Source: Paracoccus mutanolyticus
GTDB taxonomy: Bacteria; Pseudomonadota; Alphaproteobacteria; Rhodobacterales; Rhodobacteraceae
Length of the DNA stretch: 64,000 nucleotides
Reading direction: 5' to 3'
Assembly: GCF_003285265.1 (NCBI RefSeq)
Contig: NZ_CP030239.1
Location: forward strand, 2,190,501-2,254,500
This document shows positions 46,161 through 56,326 of the stretch, piece by piece. Position numbers and translations under genes: made by a program. Below the pieces are notes generated by a model. It ran no database searches and had not been told where the DNA came from. It saw only the letters and a list, made by a program, of their open reading frames with translations. Position 1 is the stretch's first letter; the number at the start of each line of letters is the position of its first letter.

Positions 46161-46679
46161 ATGACCCCCTCTGGACATTGCAGACTGATCCTGACCCGCC
46201 ATGCGAAATCGTCCTGGGACGACGCCGCGCAGCCCGATCACGAACGGCCGCTGAACGACCGCGGCCGGCGCTCGGCCCGGGCGCTCGGCGACTGGCTGGC
46301 CAGCCGCGGCTACGAGCCCGAGGAGGTGCTGTGTTCGACTGCGCAGCGCACCCGCGAGACCTGGGAGCGGGTGGCGCTTGCGCCGCTCGAGGTGCGGCCC
46401 GCCCTGCGGTTCGAGCCGGGCCTCTACCACGCCACCCCCGAACAGATGCTGGCCATCCTGCGCACGGCGACTGCGCCCACGGTGATGATGCTGGGTCACA
46501 ACCCCGGCATCGCGGCCTTTGCCGCCGCGCTGCCGGCGCGTGCGCCGATGGACCCGGATTTCCGCCGCTTTCCGACCGCCGCCACGCTGGTCGTGGATTT
46601 CCAGGCCGAGACCTGGGCCCAGATCCAGCCGGGCCAGGGCAGCGTGCTGGATTTCGTCCGCATCGACGGCCGGGGATAG
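46161..46679 (+). CDS. SixA-like histidine phosphatase family protein
   Basis: 172-residue member of the histidine phosphatase (phosphoglycerate mutase-like) superfamily. The catalytic His is in LILTRHAKSSW at the N-terminus and the second His in MMLGHNPGI; the Arg of CSTAQRTRETW also belongs to the site. Small size and the RHAKS motif match SixA-type enzymes, which dephosphorylate phosphohistidine proteins. Real substrate unknown. Intact. Confidence 0.85.
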   Translation: MTPSGHCRLILTRHAKSSWDDAAQPDHERPLNDRGRRSARALGDWLASRGYEPEEVLCSTAQRTRETWERVALAPLEVRPALRFEPGLYHATPEQMLAILRTATAPTVMMLGHNPGIAAFAAALPARAPMDPDFRRFPTAATLVVDFQAETWAQIQPGQGSVLDFVRIDGRG

Positions 46680-46680
46680 G

Positions 46681-47505
46681 GTGGCGGCCCCCGAAAAGCC
46701 GCCCATCGGGCCCGCGACGCAGCTTTGCATGTCGCTGGCCGCCCGGCCGGGGTCCTTCGGATCGCGCTTTCACAACCGGCTTTACGAACGGCTCGGGCTG
46801 GATTTCGTCTACAAGGCCTTCACCACCCGCGACCTGCCGGCGGCGATCGGCGGCATCCGGGCGCTGGGGGTGCGCGGCTGCGCGATCTCGATGCCCTTCA
46901 AGGAGGCGGTCATTCCCCTGCTGGACGGGCTGGCGCCCTCGGCCGCGGCCATCGACAGCGTGAACACCATCGTCAACGACGCCGGCCTTCTGACCGGGCA
47001 CAACACCGATTACAGCGCCGTGGCCCAGATCAGGACCGGGCGATCGTCCCGGCGCGCGGTTCCTGTTGCGCGGGTCGGGCGGGATGGCCAGGCGGTGGCG
47101 GCGGCGCTGCGCGACCGGGGCCACCGCTCTGGCGTGATCGTGGCGCGCAACGCGGCGTCGGGGCCTCGGCTGGCGCAGCTTTACGGGTTCGATTGGGCGG
47201 AAAGCGACCGGGGGCTGACAGCGCCGCTGATCGTGAACGTCACCCCCCTGGGCATGCAAGGCCCCGACGCCGAGGCGCTGGCCTTTTCGCCCCAGGCCAT
47301 CGACGCGGCCCTGACGGTCTTCGACGTGGTGGCCCTGCCCGAGGAAACCCCGCTGATGCGCGCGGCGCAGGCGGCGGGCAAGCGCCGCATCTCGGGCGCC
47401 GAGGTGGCGGTGCTGCAGGCGCTTGAACAGTTCGTGCTGTACACCGGCATCCGCCCCGATCCCGATCAGCTGCGCGACGCCGCAACCTTCGCACGCGCCG
47501 CCTGA
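46681..47505 (+). CDS. Shikimate 5-dehydrogenase-like protein (AroE family)
   Basis: 274 residues from GTG 46681. Substrate-site residues of AroE are present: Lys in AISMPFKEAVIP and Asp in LTGHNTDYSAV. The NADP loop appears lost (VARVGRDGQAV), but reading 47062-47095 one frame over gives FLLRGSGGMA, the expected GxGGxA motif. So an inserted and a deleted base seem to cancel out around that segment. The C-terminal EEVAVLQALEQF-like helix is in frame. It is an AroE paralogue often separate from the biosynthetic aroE; the true substrate is uncertain. Confidence 0.8.
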   Translation: MAAPEKPPIGPATQLCMSLAARPGSFGSRFHNRLYERLGLDFVYKAFTTRDLPAAIGGIRALGVRGCAISMPFKEAVIPLLDGLAPSAAAIDSVNTIVNDAGLLTGHNTDYSAVAQIRTGRSSRRAVPVARVGRDGQAVAAALRDRGHRSGVIVARNAASGPRLAQLYGFDWAESDRGLTAPLIVNVTPLGMQGPDAEALAFSPQAIDAALTVFDVVALPEETPLMRAAQAAGKRRISGAEVAVLQALEQFVLYTGIRPDPDQLRDAATFARAA

Positions 47506-47532
47506 AGCGGGGGAATTGACAAAGGGGGAAGT

Positions 47533-47622
47533 TGGCGGAGAGGGTGGGATTCGAACCCACGGAACCCGTGAAGGCTCAACGGTTTTCGAGACCGCCCCGT
47601 TCGACCACTCCGGCACCTCTCC
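47533..47622 (-). tRNA. tRNA-Ser (CGA)
   Basis: 90 nt class II tRNA with encoded CCA. Acceptor GGAGAGG/CCTCTCC, anticodon arm GCGGT-CTCGAAA-ACCGT with anticodon CGA, a long variable arm, and T-arm GTGGG-TTCGAAT-CCCAC. Confidence 0.94.
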
Positions 47623-47771
47623 GCGCTTGGGTGGTGGCGGGGATTTAGACGGGGCGGGGTTGAAGCGCAAGGGGCTTTCCGCGAAAAAGCGGCGAAATCC
47701 GTCACACCCATGTCCCGCAGGTGCGCCATGCCGAAATCCGTCCTGATCCGCTCCGTTCCGGCGGGCGCGCG

Positions 47772-48856
47772 ATGATCTTTCTGGTGGGGGCGCTGGCCCA
47801 TCCCATGCTGCGCATGCGGCTTGCGCCCGGCGCGTCGAGGTCGAGGGGCTGCCCGGCCATGCGCTGCAGGGCGGGCAGGGTGCGGGCATCGCGCCGGACG
47901 GCTGGCCCGCGCTGGTCCCCGCCCAGGGGCGGGTGCCGCTGTGGCGGACCGACGGACCCCGGCGCTGACCCGCTATGCGCACATCTTCGGGCTCGAGCCG
48001 GTGGCGGTCGCCGGGCGCGACATCCTGGGCGTCGCCGTCCGCGCGCGGGAAGGCGCCGGGCGCTGGGACCCCGAGCTTGCCGCCGCGCTGAGCCGATCAC
48101 CTGATCGCGCTGCCGCCCGACCGGCCGACCGAGGCGGTGCGGGCGCGGCTGCCCCTGATCGCGGCCTGGGTCGCCTCGACCCTGCGGGCGGCGCGCGACA
48201 GCCGCGACCTGCCGGCCCTGGGCCCGGCGGGAGACGACCGGCTGCAGGTGCTGGCGGTCGAGGAGCCCTATGCGGAATTCTTCTCGGTCCAGGAAATCAC
48301 CCTGCGCCACCGCCGGCACCGGGGCGGCTGGACGCCCGAGGTGCTGCGCGCGGTCTTCGTCTCGGGCGATGCGGCGGTGGTGCTGCCTTGGGACCCGCTG
48401 CGCGACCGGGTGCTGCTGATCGACCAGTTCCGCGCCGGGCCCGCCGCGCGCGGCGACCGCCAGCCCTGGTTCTGGGAGGCCCCCGCCGGCCGCGTCGATC
48501 CGACCGAGACGCCCGAGCAGGCCGTGTTGCGCGAGGCCATCGAGGAAACCGGCCTGGCCATCGACCGCCTGATCCCCGGTCCCCACAACTATCCCAGCCC
48601 CGGCCTGCTGGCCGAGTTCCTGTATCTTTACGTCGGCATCGCCGATCTGCCCGACGACGTGGCGGGCTTCGGTGGCCTCGATACCGAGAACGAGGACATC
48701 CGCAGCCAGCTTCTTCCCCGCGCCGAACTGACGCGGATGGCGCTGGCGGGGCAGGTCAGGAACGGGCCCCTGCTGTCGCTTGCGCTGTGGCTGGAACTGA
48801 ACCAGCAGAAGATTCGCATGGAACTTGGGCAGGATAAGCCGGGTTTGATCCCCTGA
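47772..48856 (+). pseudogene. Nudix hydrolase with gamma-glutamylcyclotransferase-like N-terminus, frameshifted
   Basis: The C-terminal half is a Nudix domain close to ADP-ribose pyrophosphatase, with a complete Nudix box GRVDPTETPEQAVLREAIEETGL (GX5EX7REUXEEXGU; residues in the 48490-48560 region). The N-terminal half (MIFLVGALAHPMLRMRLAPGA, then EVEGLPGHALQGGQ) resembles a gamma-glutamylcyclotransferase-like fold. The two-domain form is about 360 residues. Frames change near 47838, 47965 and 48098; each needs one base. The Nudix half, from 48137 on, is intact. Confidence 0.82.
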
Positions 48857-48932
48857 CCCCGGGCGGGGCGGGGTTGCCGCCCGCCGGCGCCCGCGTGTAA
48901 ACCGGGGCGACCACTTCGCGAAAGGCCACGCC

Positions 48933-49964
48933 ATGCGCATCTGCCCCGACCTCGCCTCTGCCATCGGCAACACGCCCCTGATCCGGCTGCGCCGCGCCTC
49001 CGAGGAAACGGGGTGCGAGATCCTGGGCAAGGCCGAGTTCATGAACCCCGGCCAGTCGGTCAAGGACCGCGCCGCGCTTTACATCATCCAGGACGCCGTG
49101 GCGCGGGGCGAGCTGAAGCCCGGCGGCACCATCGTCGAGGGCACCGCCGGCAACACCGGCATCGGCCTGGCCTTGGTCGGCGCCTCGATGGGCTTCCGCA
49201 GCGTCATCGTGATCCCGGAAACCCAAAGCCAGGAGAAAAAGGACATGCTGCGCCTGGCCGGGGCCGAACTGGTCGAGGTGCCGGCCCAGCCCTACAAGAA
49301 CCCCAACAACTACGTCCGATACTCGGGCCGGCTGGCCGAGGAACTGGCCAGGACCGAGCCCAACGGCGCGATCTGGGCCAACCAGTTCGACAACACCGCG
49401 AACCGCCGCGCCCATCTGGAAACCACCGGGCCCGAGATCTGGGAACAGACCGGGGGCAAGGTCGACGGCTTCATCTGCGCGGTCGGCTCGGGCGGTACGC
49501 TGGCGGGCGTCGCCGACGCGCTGCAGCCCAAGGGCGTCAAGATCGGCCTGGCCGACCCCGAGGGCGCGGCACTTTACAGCTTCTACACCGAAGGGGTCTT
49601 CGAAAGCCCCGGCTCCTCCATCACCGAGGGTATCGGCCAGGGCCGCATTACCGCGAACCTGGAAGGCTTCACGCCCGATTTCGCCTATCGTATCCCCGAT
49701 GCCGAGGCGCTGCCGGTGATCTTCGACCTCTTGGAACACGAAGGGCTGTGCCTGGGCGGCTCCTCGGGGATCAACGTCGCGGGCGCCATCCGCATGGCGC
49801 GCGACATGGGGCCCGGTCACACCATCGTGACGGTGCTGTGCGATTACGGCACGCGTTACCAGACCAAGCTGTTCAACCCCGACTTCCTGCACGCCAAGGG
49901 CCTGCCCGTGCCCCGCTGGATGGCGCGCAAACCCGCCGATCTGCCCGAGGTTTTCGAGGACTGA
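48933..49964 (+). CDS. cysK: Cysteine synthase A family protein
   Basis: PLP-dependent beta-replacing enzyme of 343 residues making cysteine from O-acetylserine and sulfide. The PLP Lys lies in PGQSVKDRAAL, the phosphate loop in EGTAGNTGIGLA and the C-terminal Ser loop in LCLGGSSGIN. The family is certain; with several cysK-like paralogues usual in these bacteria, the exact substrate (acetylserine or another) is inferred. Intact. Confidence 0.88.
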   Translation: MRICPDLASAIGNTPLIRLRRASEETGCEILGKAEFMNPGQSVKDRAALYIIQDAVARGELKPGGTIVEGTAGNTGIGLALVGASMGFRSVIVIPETQSQEKKDMLRLAGAELVEVPAQPYKNPNNYVRYSGRLAEELARTEPNGAIWANQFDNTANRRAHLETTGPEIWEQTGGKVDGFICAVGSGGTLAGVADALQPKGVKIGLADPEGAALYSFYTEGVFESPGSSITEGIGQGRITANLEGFTPDFAYRIPDAEALPVIFDLLEHEGLCLGGSSGINVAGAIRMARDMGPGHTIVTVLCDYGTRYQTKLFNPDFLHAKGLPVPRWMARKPADLPEVFED

Positions 49965-49972
49965 TATCCCGC

Positions 49973-52453
49973 ATGACACGTCTGAATGCTCTGGTCACGG
50001 CGCTGCTGCTGTGCCTGTCGATGGTTCTTGGGGGCGCCGCGCTGGCACAGGACCAGCCGCAGGCCCCGAATTACGACGCCTGGAACAAGCTGGCCGACCA
50101 GACCGAGGACATTCTGGAATCCGGCCAGGCCAATGACACCCGGCTGCAATCCATCCGCGAACAGGTCGTGCAGTGGCGCGACCGCTTCAAGGCGGCCGAA
50201 GGGACGAACAGCACCCGCATCGCGACGCTCAAGGACCAGATCGCCGCCTTGGGGCCGGCCCCGGCCGAGGGCCAGACCGAATCCGACGATATCGCCGCCC
50301 GCCGCAAGGAACTGAACGACCAGCTTTCCGAATTGCAGGCGCCGGGGCTAAAGGCGGTCGAGGCCTTTGGCCGCGCCGACGCGATCGTCCAGCAGATCGA
50401 CCAGACCATCCGGCAGCGCCAGACCTATGCGCTGATCCGGCAGACACCCTCGCCGCTGAACCCGGCGAACTGGGCGCCCGCCGTGACCGAGGCGGTGGAT
50501 ATCAGCAGGAATGTCGCGACCGAGGTCAGCGCCCGCTGGGACGACTACGGCTCGGGGCCGGACGGCCGGTCGCGGATGCTGGTGACGCTGGGCTTCCTGC
50601 TGGCGGCGCTGCTGCTGTTGTCGCGCGGGCGGCTCTGGGTCGATTCCCTGCCGCAACGCCTGTCGGCGCGGGCCAGCGAACGGTCGCGGGCCGCGGTGGT
50701 CTTTGCCGTCTCGCTCAGCCAGATCGCGATTCCGTTCTTCGGCGTGCTGCTGGCGACGGCGGCGCTGGTGTCGACGGGGCTGTTCAGCGACTGGGGCCGG
50801 CCGCTGCTGCTGTCCATCCCCGGCGCGGGCCTGTCGCTGTTCGGCGGCATCTGGCTGGTCGGGCGGCTGTTTCCCGAACCCGGGGCGGGCGGCTCGCTCC
50901 CGCTGCCCCTGAACGACGACACGCGGCGCCAGGCGGCGTTCCGCGCCTCGATGCTGGCCTTGGCGATGGCGCTGCACCAGCTGTTCTCGCGCTCGGTGCT
51001 GCCGCTGGCCGGGTTCCACAGCCAGAACGACAGCGAAACAGTACCCCAGCGCCTCAGCGAGGCCTCGGCCGGGGTCTGGCACTTCCTGATGATCCTGCTG
51101 GGCGCCTTCTTCCTGTTCCAGCTGTGCAACATCCTGCGCCGCATCCGCCCGGTCGAGGGCGAGCGCAGAACTATCGCATCCGCATCGTGGTCTTTCTGGG
51201 CATGGCCGGGCGGATCGTCGCGCTGGCCGCGCCGATCGCTGCGGCGGCGGGCTATGTGACCGGGGCCAACGCGGCGCTCTGGTCCTCGGTCATGACGCTG
51301 GGCTGGTCGGCCTGCTCATCATCCTGCAGGACTTCATCGCCGATCTCTATGCCATGGCCACCGGGGGCGACCAGTCGGCGCGCGACGCGCTGATGCCGGT
51401 GCTGGTCGGCTTTGCGCTGGTGGTGCTGTCGCTGCCGCTGTTCGCCCTGATCTGGGGCGCCCGGCCCAGCGACCTGGCCAGCTTCCGCGCGCGCAGGGCT
51501 TCAGCTTTGCCGGCGTGCGCCTGTCGCCCATGGCGATGCTGACCTTCGTCATCGTCTTTGCCATCGGCTATTCGCTGACCAGCTTCGTGCAGGGCGCGTT
51601 CCGCAGCTCGATCCTGCCCAAGACGCGGCTGGACACGGGCGGGCAGAACGCGGTCGTGTCGATGATCGGCTATGTGGGCCTCGCGCTCGCGGCGGTCTTT
51701 GCCATCACCTCGGCCGGGATCGACCTGACCTCGCTGGCCTTCGTCGCCGGTGCGCTGTCGGTCGGCATCGGTTTCGGCATGCAGCAGGTGGTGTCGAACT
51801 TCGTCTCGGGCATCATCCTGCTGGTCGAGCGGCCCATCGCCGTCGGCGACTGGATCGAGGTCGGCGGCCAGCAGGGCGTCGTGAAAAAGATGGCGGTGCG
51901 CGCCACCCAGATCCAGACCTTCGACCGCACCCAGATCGTGGTGCCGAACTCGAACCTCATCACCCAGCCGGTGACGAACTGGACGCGCAACAACCTGTCG
52001 GGCCGCATCATCGTGCCGCTGACCGTGGGCGTTCCCACCGATCACCGGCTGGTCGCCCAGCTGCTGCGCGAGATCGCCGAGGATCAGCCCACCGTGCTGA
52101 TCAACCCCGCCCCCGCCGTCCTTTTGCGCAGCATCACGCCCTCGGGGCAGAACTGGGAACTGCGGGCGATGCTGTCGGACATCAACGGCGGGGTGGGCGT
52201 GGTCTCGGAGATCAACCAGCAGATCCTGGACCGCTTCCCCGCCGCAGGCATCATCCTGCCGGGCAGCACGCGCGGGGCGCAGGACATCTTCCTGCACCCG
52301 GCCGAAGAACCCGCCGCCCCGGCCCCCGACGACGACAAGGGCGACGATGCGGCGGCCCCGGCCGCGCTGCCCGACCCATCCGAGGATCTGGCCTCGAACG
52401 AGGGCGCGGCCTTCGGTCCCTCGGGCCAGCAGCCCGCCCGCGACCGGGGCTGA
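49973..52453 (+). pseudogene. MscS-family mechanosensitive channel with DUF3772 domain, frameshifted
   Basis: Large MscS/MscK-type channel of about 825 residues. Signal peptide (ALVTALLLCLSMVLGGAALA), a periplasmic coiled-coil and DUF3772 region, a series of membrane helices, then the MscS pore and beta domain (AVFAITSAGIDLTSLAFVAG, GIGFGMQQVVSNFVSGIILL, RPIAVGDWIEV). The C-terminal tail is Asp/Ala-rich. Three frame breaks, near 51168, 51310 and 51497, each restorable by one base. Starts 9 bases after cysK. Confidence 0.85.
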
Positions 52454-52568
52454 CGTCCGGCACCGCGCCCGCCGTCCCCGGGCGCGGGTGAAGTCCGGGT
52501 TCGCGCTGGAAATTCCTGCCGAGGTATGGGCAAATGCGGCCAGTGATTTCGGCGGGACGGGGCAGGCC

Positions 52569-53882
52569 ATGCAGATGACCATCGACGAGGCGCTGGCACA
52601 GGGGGGCGCGGGTTCGTTCCAGCGCCGGCTTCTGGGCATCTTCGGGCTGGTCTGGGCGGCGGATGCGATGCAGGTCATCGCCATCGGCTTCACCGCCGCC
52701 TCGATCGCAGCCAGTTTCGGCCTGACCGTGCCGCAGGCGCTCCAGACCGGGACGCTGTTCTTTCTGGGCATGTTCGCGGGCGCGACCCTGTTCGGCCGCA
52801 TCGCCGACCGGATCGGACGGCGCAACGTCCTGCTTCTGACGGTGGCCTGCGATGCGGTCTTTGGTCTGGCGTCGGTCTTTGCGACCGACTTCACCATGCT
52901 TGTGGCGCTACGCTTCCTGACCGGGATGGCGGTGGGCGGCACGCTGCCCGTCGACTACGCCATGATGGCCGAATTCCTGCCGCCCCGGAACCGGGGCCGC
53001 TGGCTGGTCTGGCTGGAAGGCTTCTGGGCGCTGGGCACCATCGTCATCGCCCTGACCGCCTGGGCGGCGCACAGCCTAGGTGCCGAGGAGCCCTGGCGCT
53101 GGATCTTTGCCGTCGCCGCGCTGCCCGCGCTGATCGGGGTCTGGCTGCGCCTCTGGGTGCCGGAATCGCCCATGTATCTGCTGCGCAAGGGGGACGAGGC
53201 CGGGGCGCGCCGCGTGCTCGACCGGGTGCTGGCGGCGAATGGCGCGCCGGCGCTGCAGGCCGGCACCCGCCTGGTCGCGCCGGTGCTGCCCGGCACGGGG
53301 CAGGGGCTGTTCGGCCCCGAACTGCGCAACCGCAGCATCGCGATCTTTGCGACCTGGTTCCTGGTCTCGCTGTCCTATTACGGGGTGTTCGTCTGGCTGC
53401 CCTCGGAACTGGTCAAGGGCGGCATGGGCTTCGTGCGCGGCCACGGCTTCCTGGTGCTGCTGGCCTTGGCCCAGATCCCCGGCTATGCCCTGGCCGCCCA
53501 CGGGGTCGAGGCCTGGGGCCGCAAGCTGACCCTGCAGGTTTTCCTGCTGCTCAGCGCGGTCGCCTGCTTCCTTTTCACCATCGCCGCCAGCCCCTGGCTG
53601 ATCGCCGCCTCGCTCATGGTGATGAGCTTTGCACTGCTGGGCACCTGGGGCGCGCTTTACGCCTTCACGCCCGAGCTTTACCCGACCGGCCTGCGCGGCA
53701 CCGGGATGGGCACGGCCAGCGCGGTTGCGCGGGTGGGCGGGCTTCTGGCGCCGTCGCTGCTGGCCAGCGTGGTCGCGCGCGGCTTCGGCGTCGCCATCGG
53801 GGTCTTTGCCGCGCTCCTGGTGCTGGCGGCGCTGATGACCCTGCTGATCCGGGCCGAGACGCGCAACCAGGCCATCGGCTAG
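52569..53882 (+). CDS. MFS transporter, SV2/sugar-porter-like
   Basis: 437 residues with twelve predicted membrane helices. The MFS loop motif between helices 2 and 3 is GRIADRIGRRN. A longer central loop separates the two halves, and PELYPTGLRGTGMG is typical of the SV2/niacin/aromatic-acid-type carriers. Intact. Substrate cannot be told from sequence. Stands between the channel and zapE genes on the same strand. Confidence 0.85.
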   Translation: MQMTIDEALAQGGAGSFQRRLLGIFGLVWAADAMQVIAIGFTAASIAASFGLTVPQALQTGTLFFLGMFAGATLFGRIADRIGRRNVLLLTVACDAVFGLASVFATDFTMLVALRFLTGMAVGGTLPVDYAMMAEFLPPRNRGRWLVWLEGFWALGTIVIALTAWAAHSLGAEEPWRWIFAVAALPALIGVWLRLWVPESPMYLLRKGDEAGARRVLDRVLAANGAPALQAGTRLVAPVLPGTGQGLFGPELRNRSIAIFATWFLVSLSYYGVFVWLPSELVKGGMGFVRGHGFLVLLALAQIPGYALAAHGVEAWGRKLTLQVFLLLSAVACFLFTIAASPWLIAASLMVMSFALLGTWGALYAFTPELYPTGLRGTGMGTASAVARVGGLLAPSLLASVVARGFGVAIGVFAALLVLAALMTLLIRAETRNQAIG

Positions 53883-53932
53883 GCCGCCGCCGCCCCTTGC
53901 CTTTCCCCCGCGCGAATGGCTAGTGCGGCGCC

Positions 53933-55036
53933 ATGACCACCGTATCCGACCTTTACGAGGCCCGCGTCCGCGCCGGCCAGCTGGAACCCGACGCGGCGCA
54001 GCGCGGCGTCCTGCCCGCGCTCGACCGCCTGGTGCGCGACCTGGGCGCGGCCGCCCCGCCGCCGCAGCCGCAGAAATCGGGCTGGTTCGGCAAGCTCCTG
54101 GGCGGGGGCGCATCCGATCCCGCGCCGCCGGTCCGCGGCATCTACCTGTGGGGCGGCGTCGGTCGCGGCAAGTCCATGCTGATGGACCTGGTGGCCGAAG
54201 CCGCGCCCACCCCGCAAAAACGGCGCGTGCATTTCCACGAATTCATGCAGGAAATCCAGGCCGGGCTGAACCGCGCCCGCCAGGCCGGCCAGCAGGACGC
54301 GGTGCGCCCCGTCGCCATGGAGGTCGCCGCCGCCACCCGGCTTTTGTGCTTTGACGAAATGCAGATCACCGACATCGCCGACGCGATGATCGTGGGCCGG
54401 CTGTTCCAGATCCTGTTCGAACAGGGCGTGACCATCGTCACCACCTCGAACCGCGTCCCCGAGGACCTGTACAAGAACGGCCTGAACCGCCAGCTGTTCC
54501 TGCCCTTCATCGCGCTGATCCGCGAGCGGCTTGAGGTGATCGAGCTGGCCAGCCCCACCGACCACCGCCAGGACCGGGACGAGGGCGCGCAGGTCTGGTT
54601 CTCGCCCGCCGACAGCATCGCGCGCGGGGCGCTGGACGCGATCTGGGCGCACGAGACGGGCGGCCAGCCGGAAACCCCGCTGGTCCTCGACATCAAGGGC
54701 CGCAAGGTCGAACTGCCCCGGCACGTCGGCCGCGCGGCGCGCGCCAGCTTCTGGGACCTCTGCGGCAGGCCGCTCGGGCCCGGCGACTACCTGACCATCG
54801 CCCAGGCGCTCGATGTGCTGCTGATCGACGCCATCCCGCGCCTGTCGCAATCGAACTTCAACGAGGCCAAGCGTTTCGTCACCCTGATCGACGCGCTTTA
54901 CGAGGCCCGCGTCCGGCTGATCGCCAGCGCCGCCGACGACCCCGAACGGCTGTATGCCGAGGGCGAGGGCGCCTTCGAATTCGAACGCACCGCCAGCCGC
55001 CTGCGCGAGATGCGCGACGCCGACTGGGGGCGCTAG
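53933..55036 (+). CDS. zapE: Cell division ATPase ZapE (AFG1-like)
   Basis: AAA-type ATPase of 367 residues associated with the Z-ring under stress. Walker A WGGVGRGKSMLMD, Walker B RLLCFDEMQITD, sensor region VTTSNRVPEDLYKNG, and the family stretches NRQLFLPFI and ARASFWDLCGRPLG. Intact and full length. Convergent with folC, 14 bases apart. Confidence 0.93.
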   Translation: MTTVSDLYEARVRAGQLEPDAAQRGVLPALDRLVRDLGAAAPPPQPQKSGWFGKLLGGGASDPAPPVRGIYLWGGVGRGKSMLMDLVAEAAPTPQKRRVHFHEFMQEIQAGLNRARQAGQQDAVRPVAMEVAAATRLLCFDEMQITDIADAMIVGRLFQILFEQGVTIVTTSNRVPEDLYKNGLNRQLFLPFIALIRERLEVIELASPTDHRQDRDEGAQVWFSPADSIARGALDAIWAHETGGQPETPLVLDIKGRKVELPRHVGRAARASFWDLCGRPLGPGDYLTIAQALDVLLIDAIPRLSQSNFNEAKRFVTLIDALYEARVRLIASAADDPERLYAEGEGAFEFERTASRLREMRDADWGR

Positions 55037-55050
55037 GGGGCCGCCAGGCC

Positions 55051-56318
55051 TCAGCCGTTCTCGCGCAGCACCCGTCCCGCCAGGTAAAGCGAGCCGCAGA
55101 TCAGGATGCGCGCGCCGGGATGGGCGGCGGCGATCCCCGCGACCGCCGCGCCCACATCGGGCGCGGTCGTGGCAGGCAGCCCCGCCTGCGCCGCAAAACC
55201 GGCGGTCTCCTCGGCGGGCAGGGTGTTCGGCTCGCCGGGAATGGCCACGGCGGTCAGGCTTTGCGCCACGCCCGCCAAGGGGCGCATGTAACCCAGCACG
55301 TCCTTGGTGTTCAGCATGCCGCAGACCAGATGCGTCGGCCGCGCGGGCATCGCGGCCAGGGTCGCGGCCACCGCCTCGCCCCCGGCCGGGTTGTGCCCGC
55401 CGTCCAGCCACAATTCGCACCCGCCCGCCGCCTCGACCAGCGGGCCGCGCGTCAGGCGCTGCATCCGCGCGGGCCATTCGGCGCGGGTCACGGCGGCCAC
55501 GGCCTCGGGTTCGCCAAAGCCCAGTTCGCGCAGCGCGGCGATGGCTGTGCCGGCGTTCTGGAACTGGTGCGGCCCCGGCAGCACCGGCGGCGGCAGGTCC
55601 AAAAGCCCGCGCTGGTCGAAATAGACCAGCCGCCCGTGTTCGGCGTAAGCGTCCCAGTCCTGCCGTGCGATCAACAGGGGCGCGCCCAGCGCCTCGGCCC
55701 GCGCCTCGATCACCGCACGCGCGGGCGCCTCCTGCAGGCCGACGATCACCGGCACGCCGCGCTTGATGATCCCGGCCTTTTCGCCCGCGATCTCGGGCAG
55801 GGTCTCGCCCAGGTATTGCGTATGGTCGATGCTGATCGGGGTGATGACGCTCAGCCGCGGGGCGGCGATCACGTTCGTCGCGTCCAGCCGCCCGCCCAGG
55901 CCCACCTCCAGCAGCGTGTAATCCGCCGCCACGCGCGAGAACGCCAGGAAGGCCGCCGCCGTGGTGATCTCGAAGAAGGTGATCGGCGCGCCGCCGTTCG
56001 CCGCCTCGCATTCTTCCAGCGTGGCGGCCATATCCATCTCGGGATCGAGGAGGAAACGCTCGAGATACGGGCGGTGGAAGTAACTTCGAGCAATGTCGGC
56101 GATGCTGCCGGACCTGCTTGCCCGGATCCCAGCGGACGAGGAGATCGCCACGGTCACGGCCCACGATGCCTACGACCCGGCGATGGGATGACCGGCGGGA
56201 TGCGCCGTTCGGGATGGTCCAGCGCCGCCAGCAGCCGTTCCATCCGGTCCAGCGACAGGTCGATGACCTTCGGGTGCAGCGCCATCAGCCGCGCCAGGAT
56301 CGCGTCCGACGATGTCAT
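55051..56318 (-). pseudogene. folC: FolC (folylpolyglutamate synthase), P-loop segment replaced
   Basis: Dihydrofolate/folylpolyglutamate synthase. The first about 43 codons (MTSSDAILARLMALHPKV... to RRIPPVI) and everything from LEECEAANGGAPITFFEITT on are normal FolC, including ISIDHTQYLG and WLDGGHNPAGG. Between 56186 and about 56030 the sequence should encode HVAGTNGKGST (the ATP loop) and the SPHL region, but it does not and is closed by stops. On the plus strand this stretch encodes an IS5-type transposase piece. Its length nearly equals the missing part. Downstream partner of accD (8 bases). Confidence 0.85.
56024..56186 (+). mobile_element. IS5-family transposase fragment inside folC
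   Basis: The plus strand reads HIHLGIEEETLEIRAVEVT, SSNVGDA and then, after a small frame change, MLPDLLARIPADEEIATVT and AHDAYD. This is the DDE region of IS5-type transposases, about 50 residues around the second catalytic Asp. No inverted repeats or target duplication are seen and both ends are abrupt, so this is a fragment, not a full insertion. Confidence 0.7.
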
Positions 56319-56326
56319 CGCGCGGC

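Noticed and set aside
56024..56186. Complete IS5 insertion
   Set aside because: Only about 50 residues of transposase, no terminal inverted repeats and no target-site duplication.
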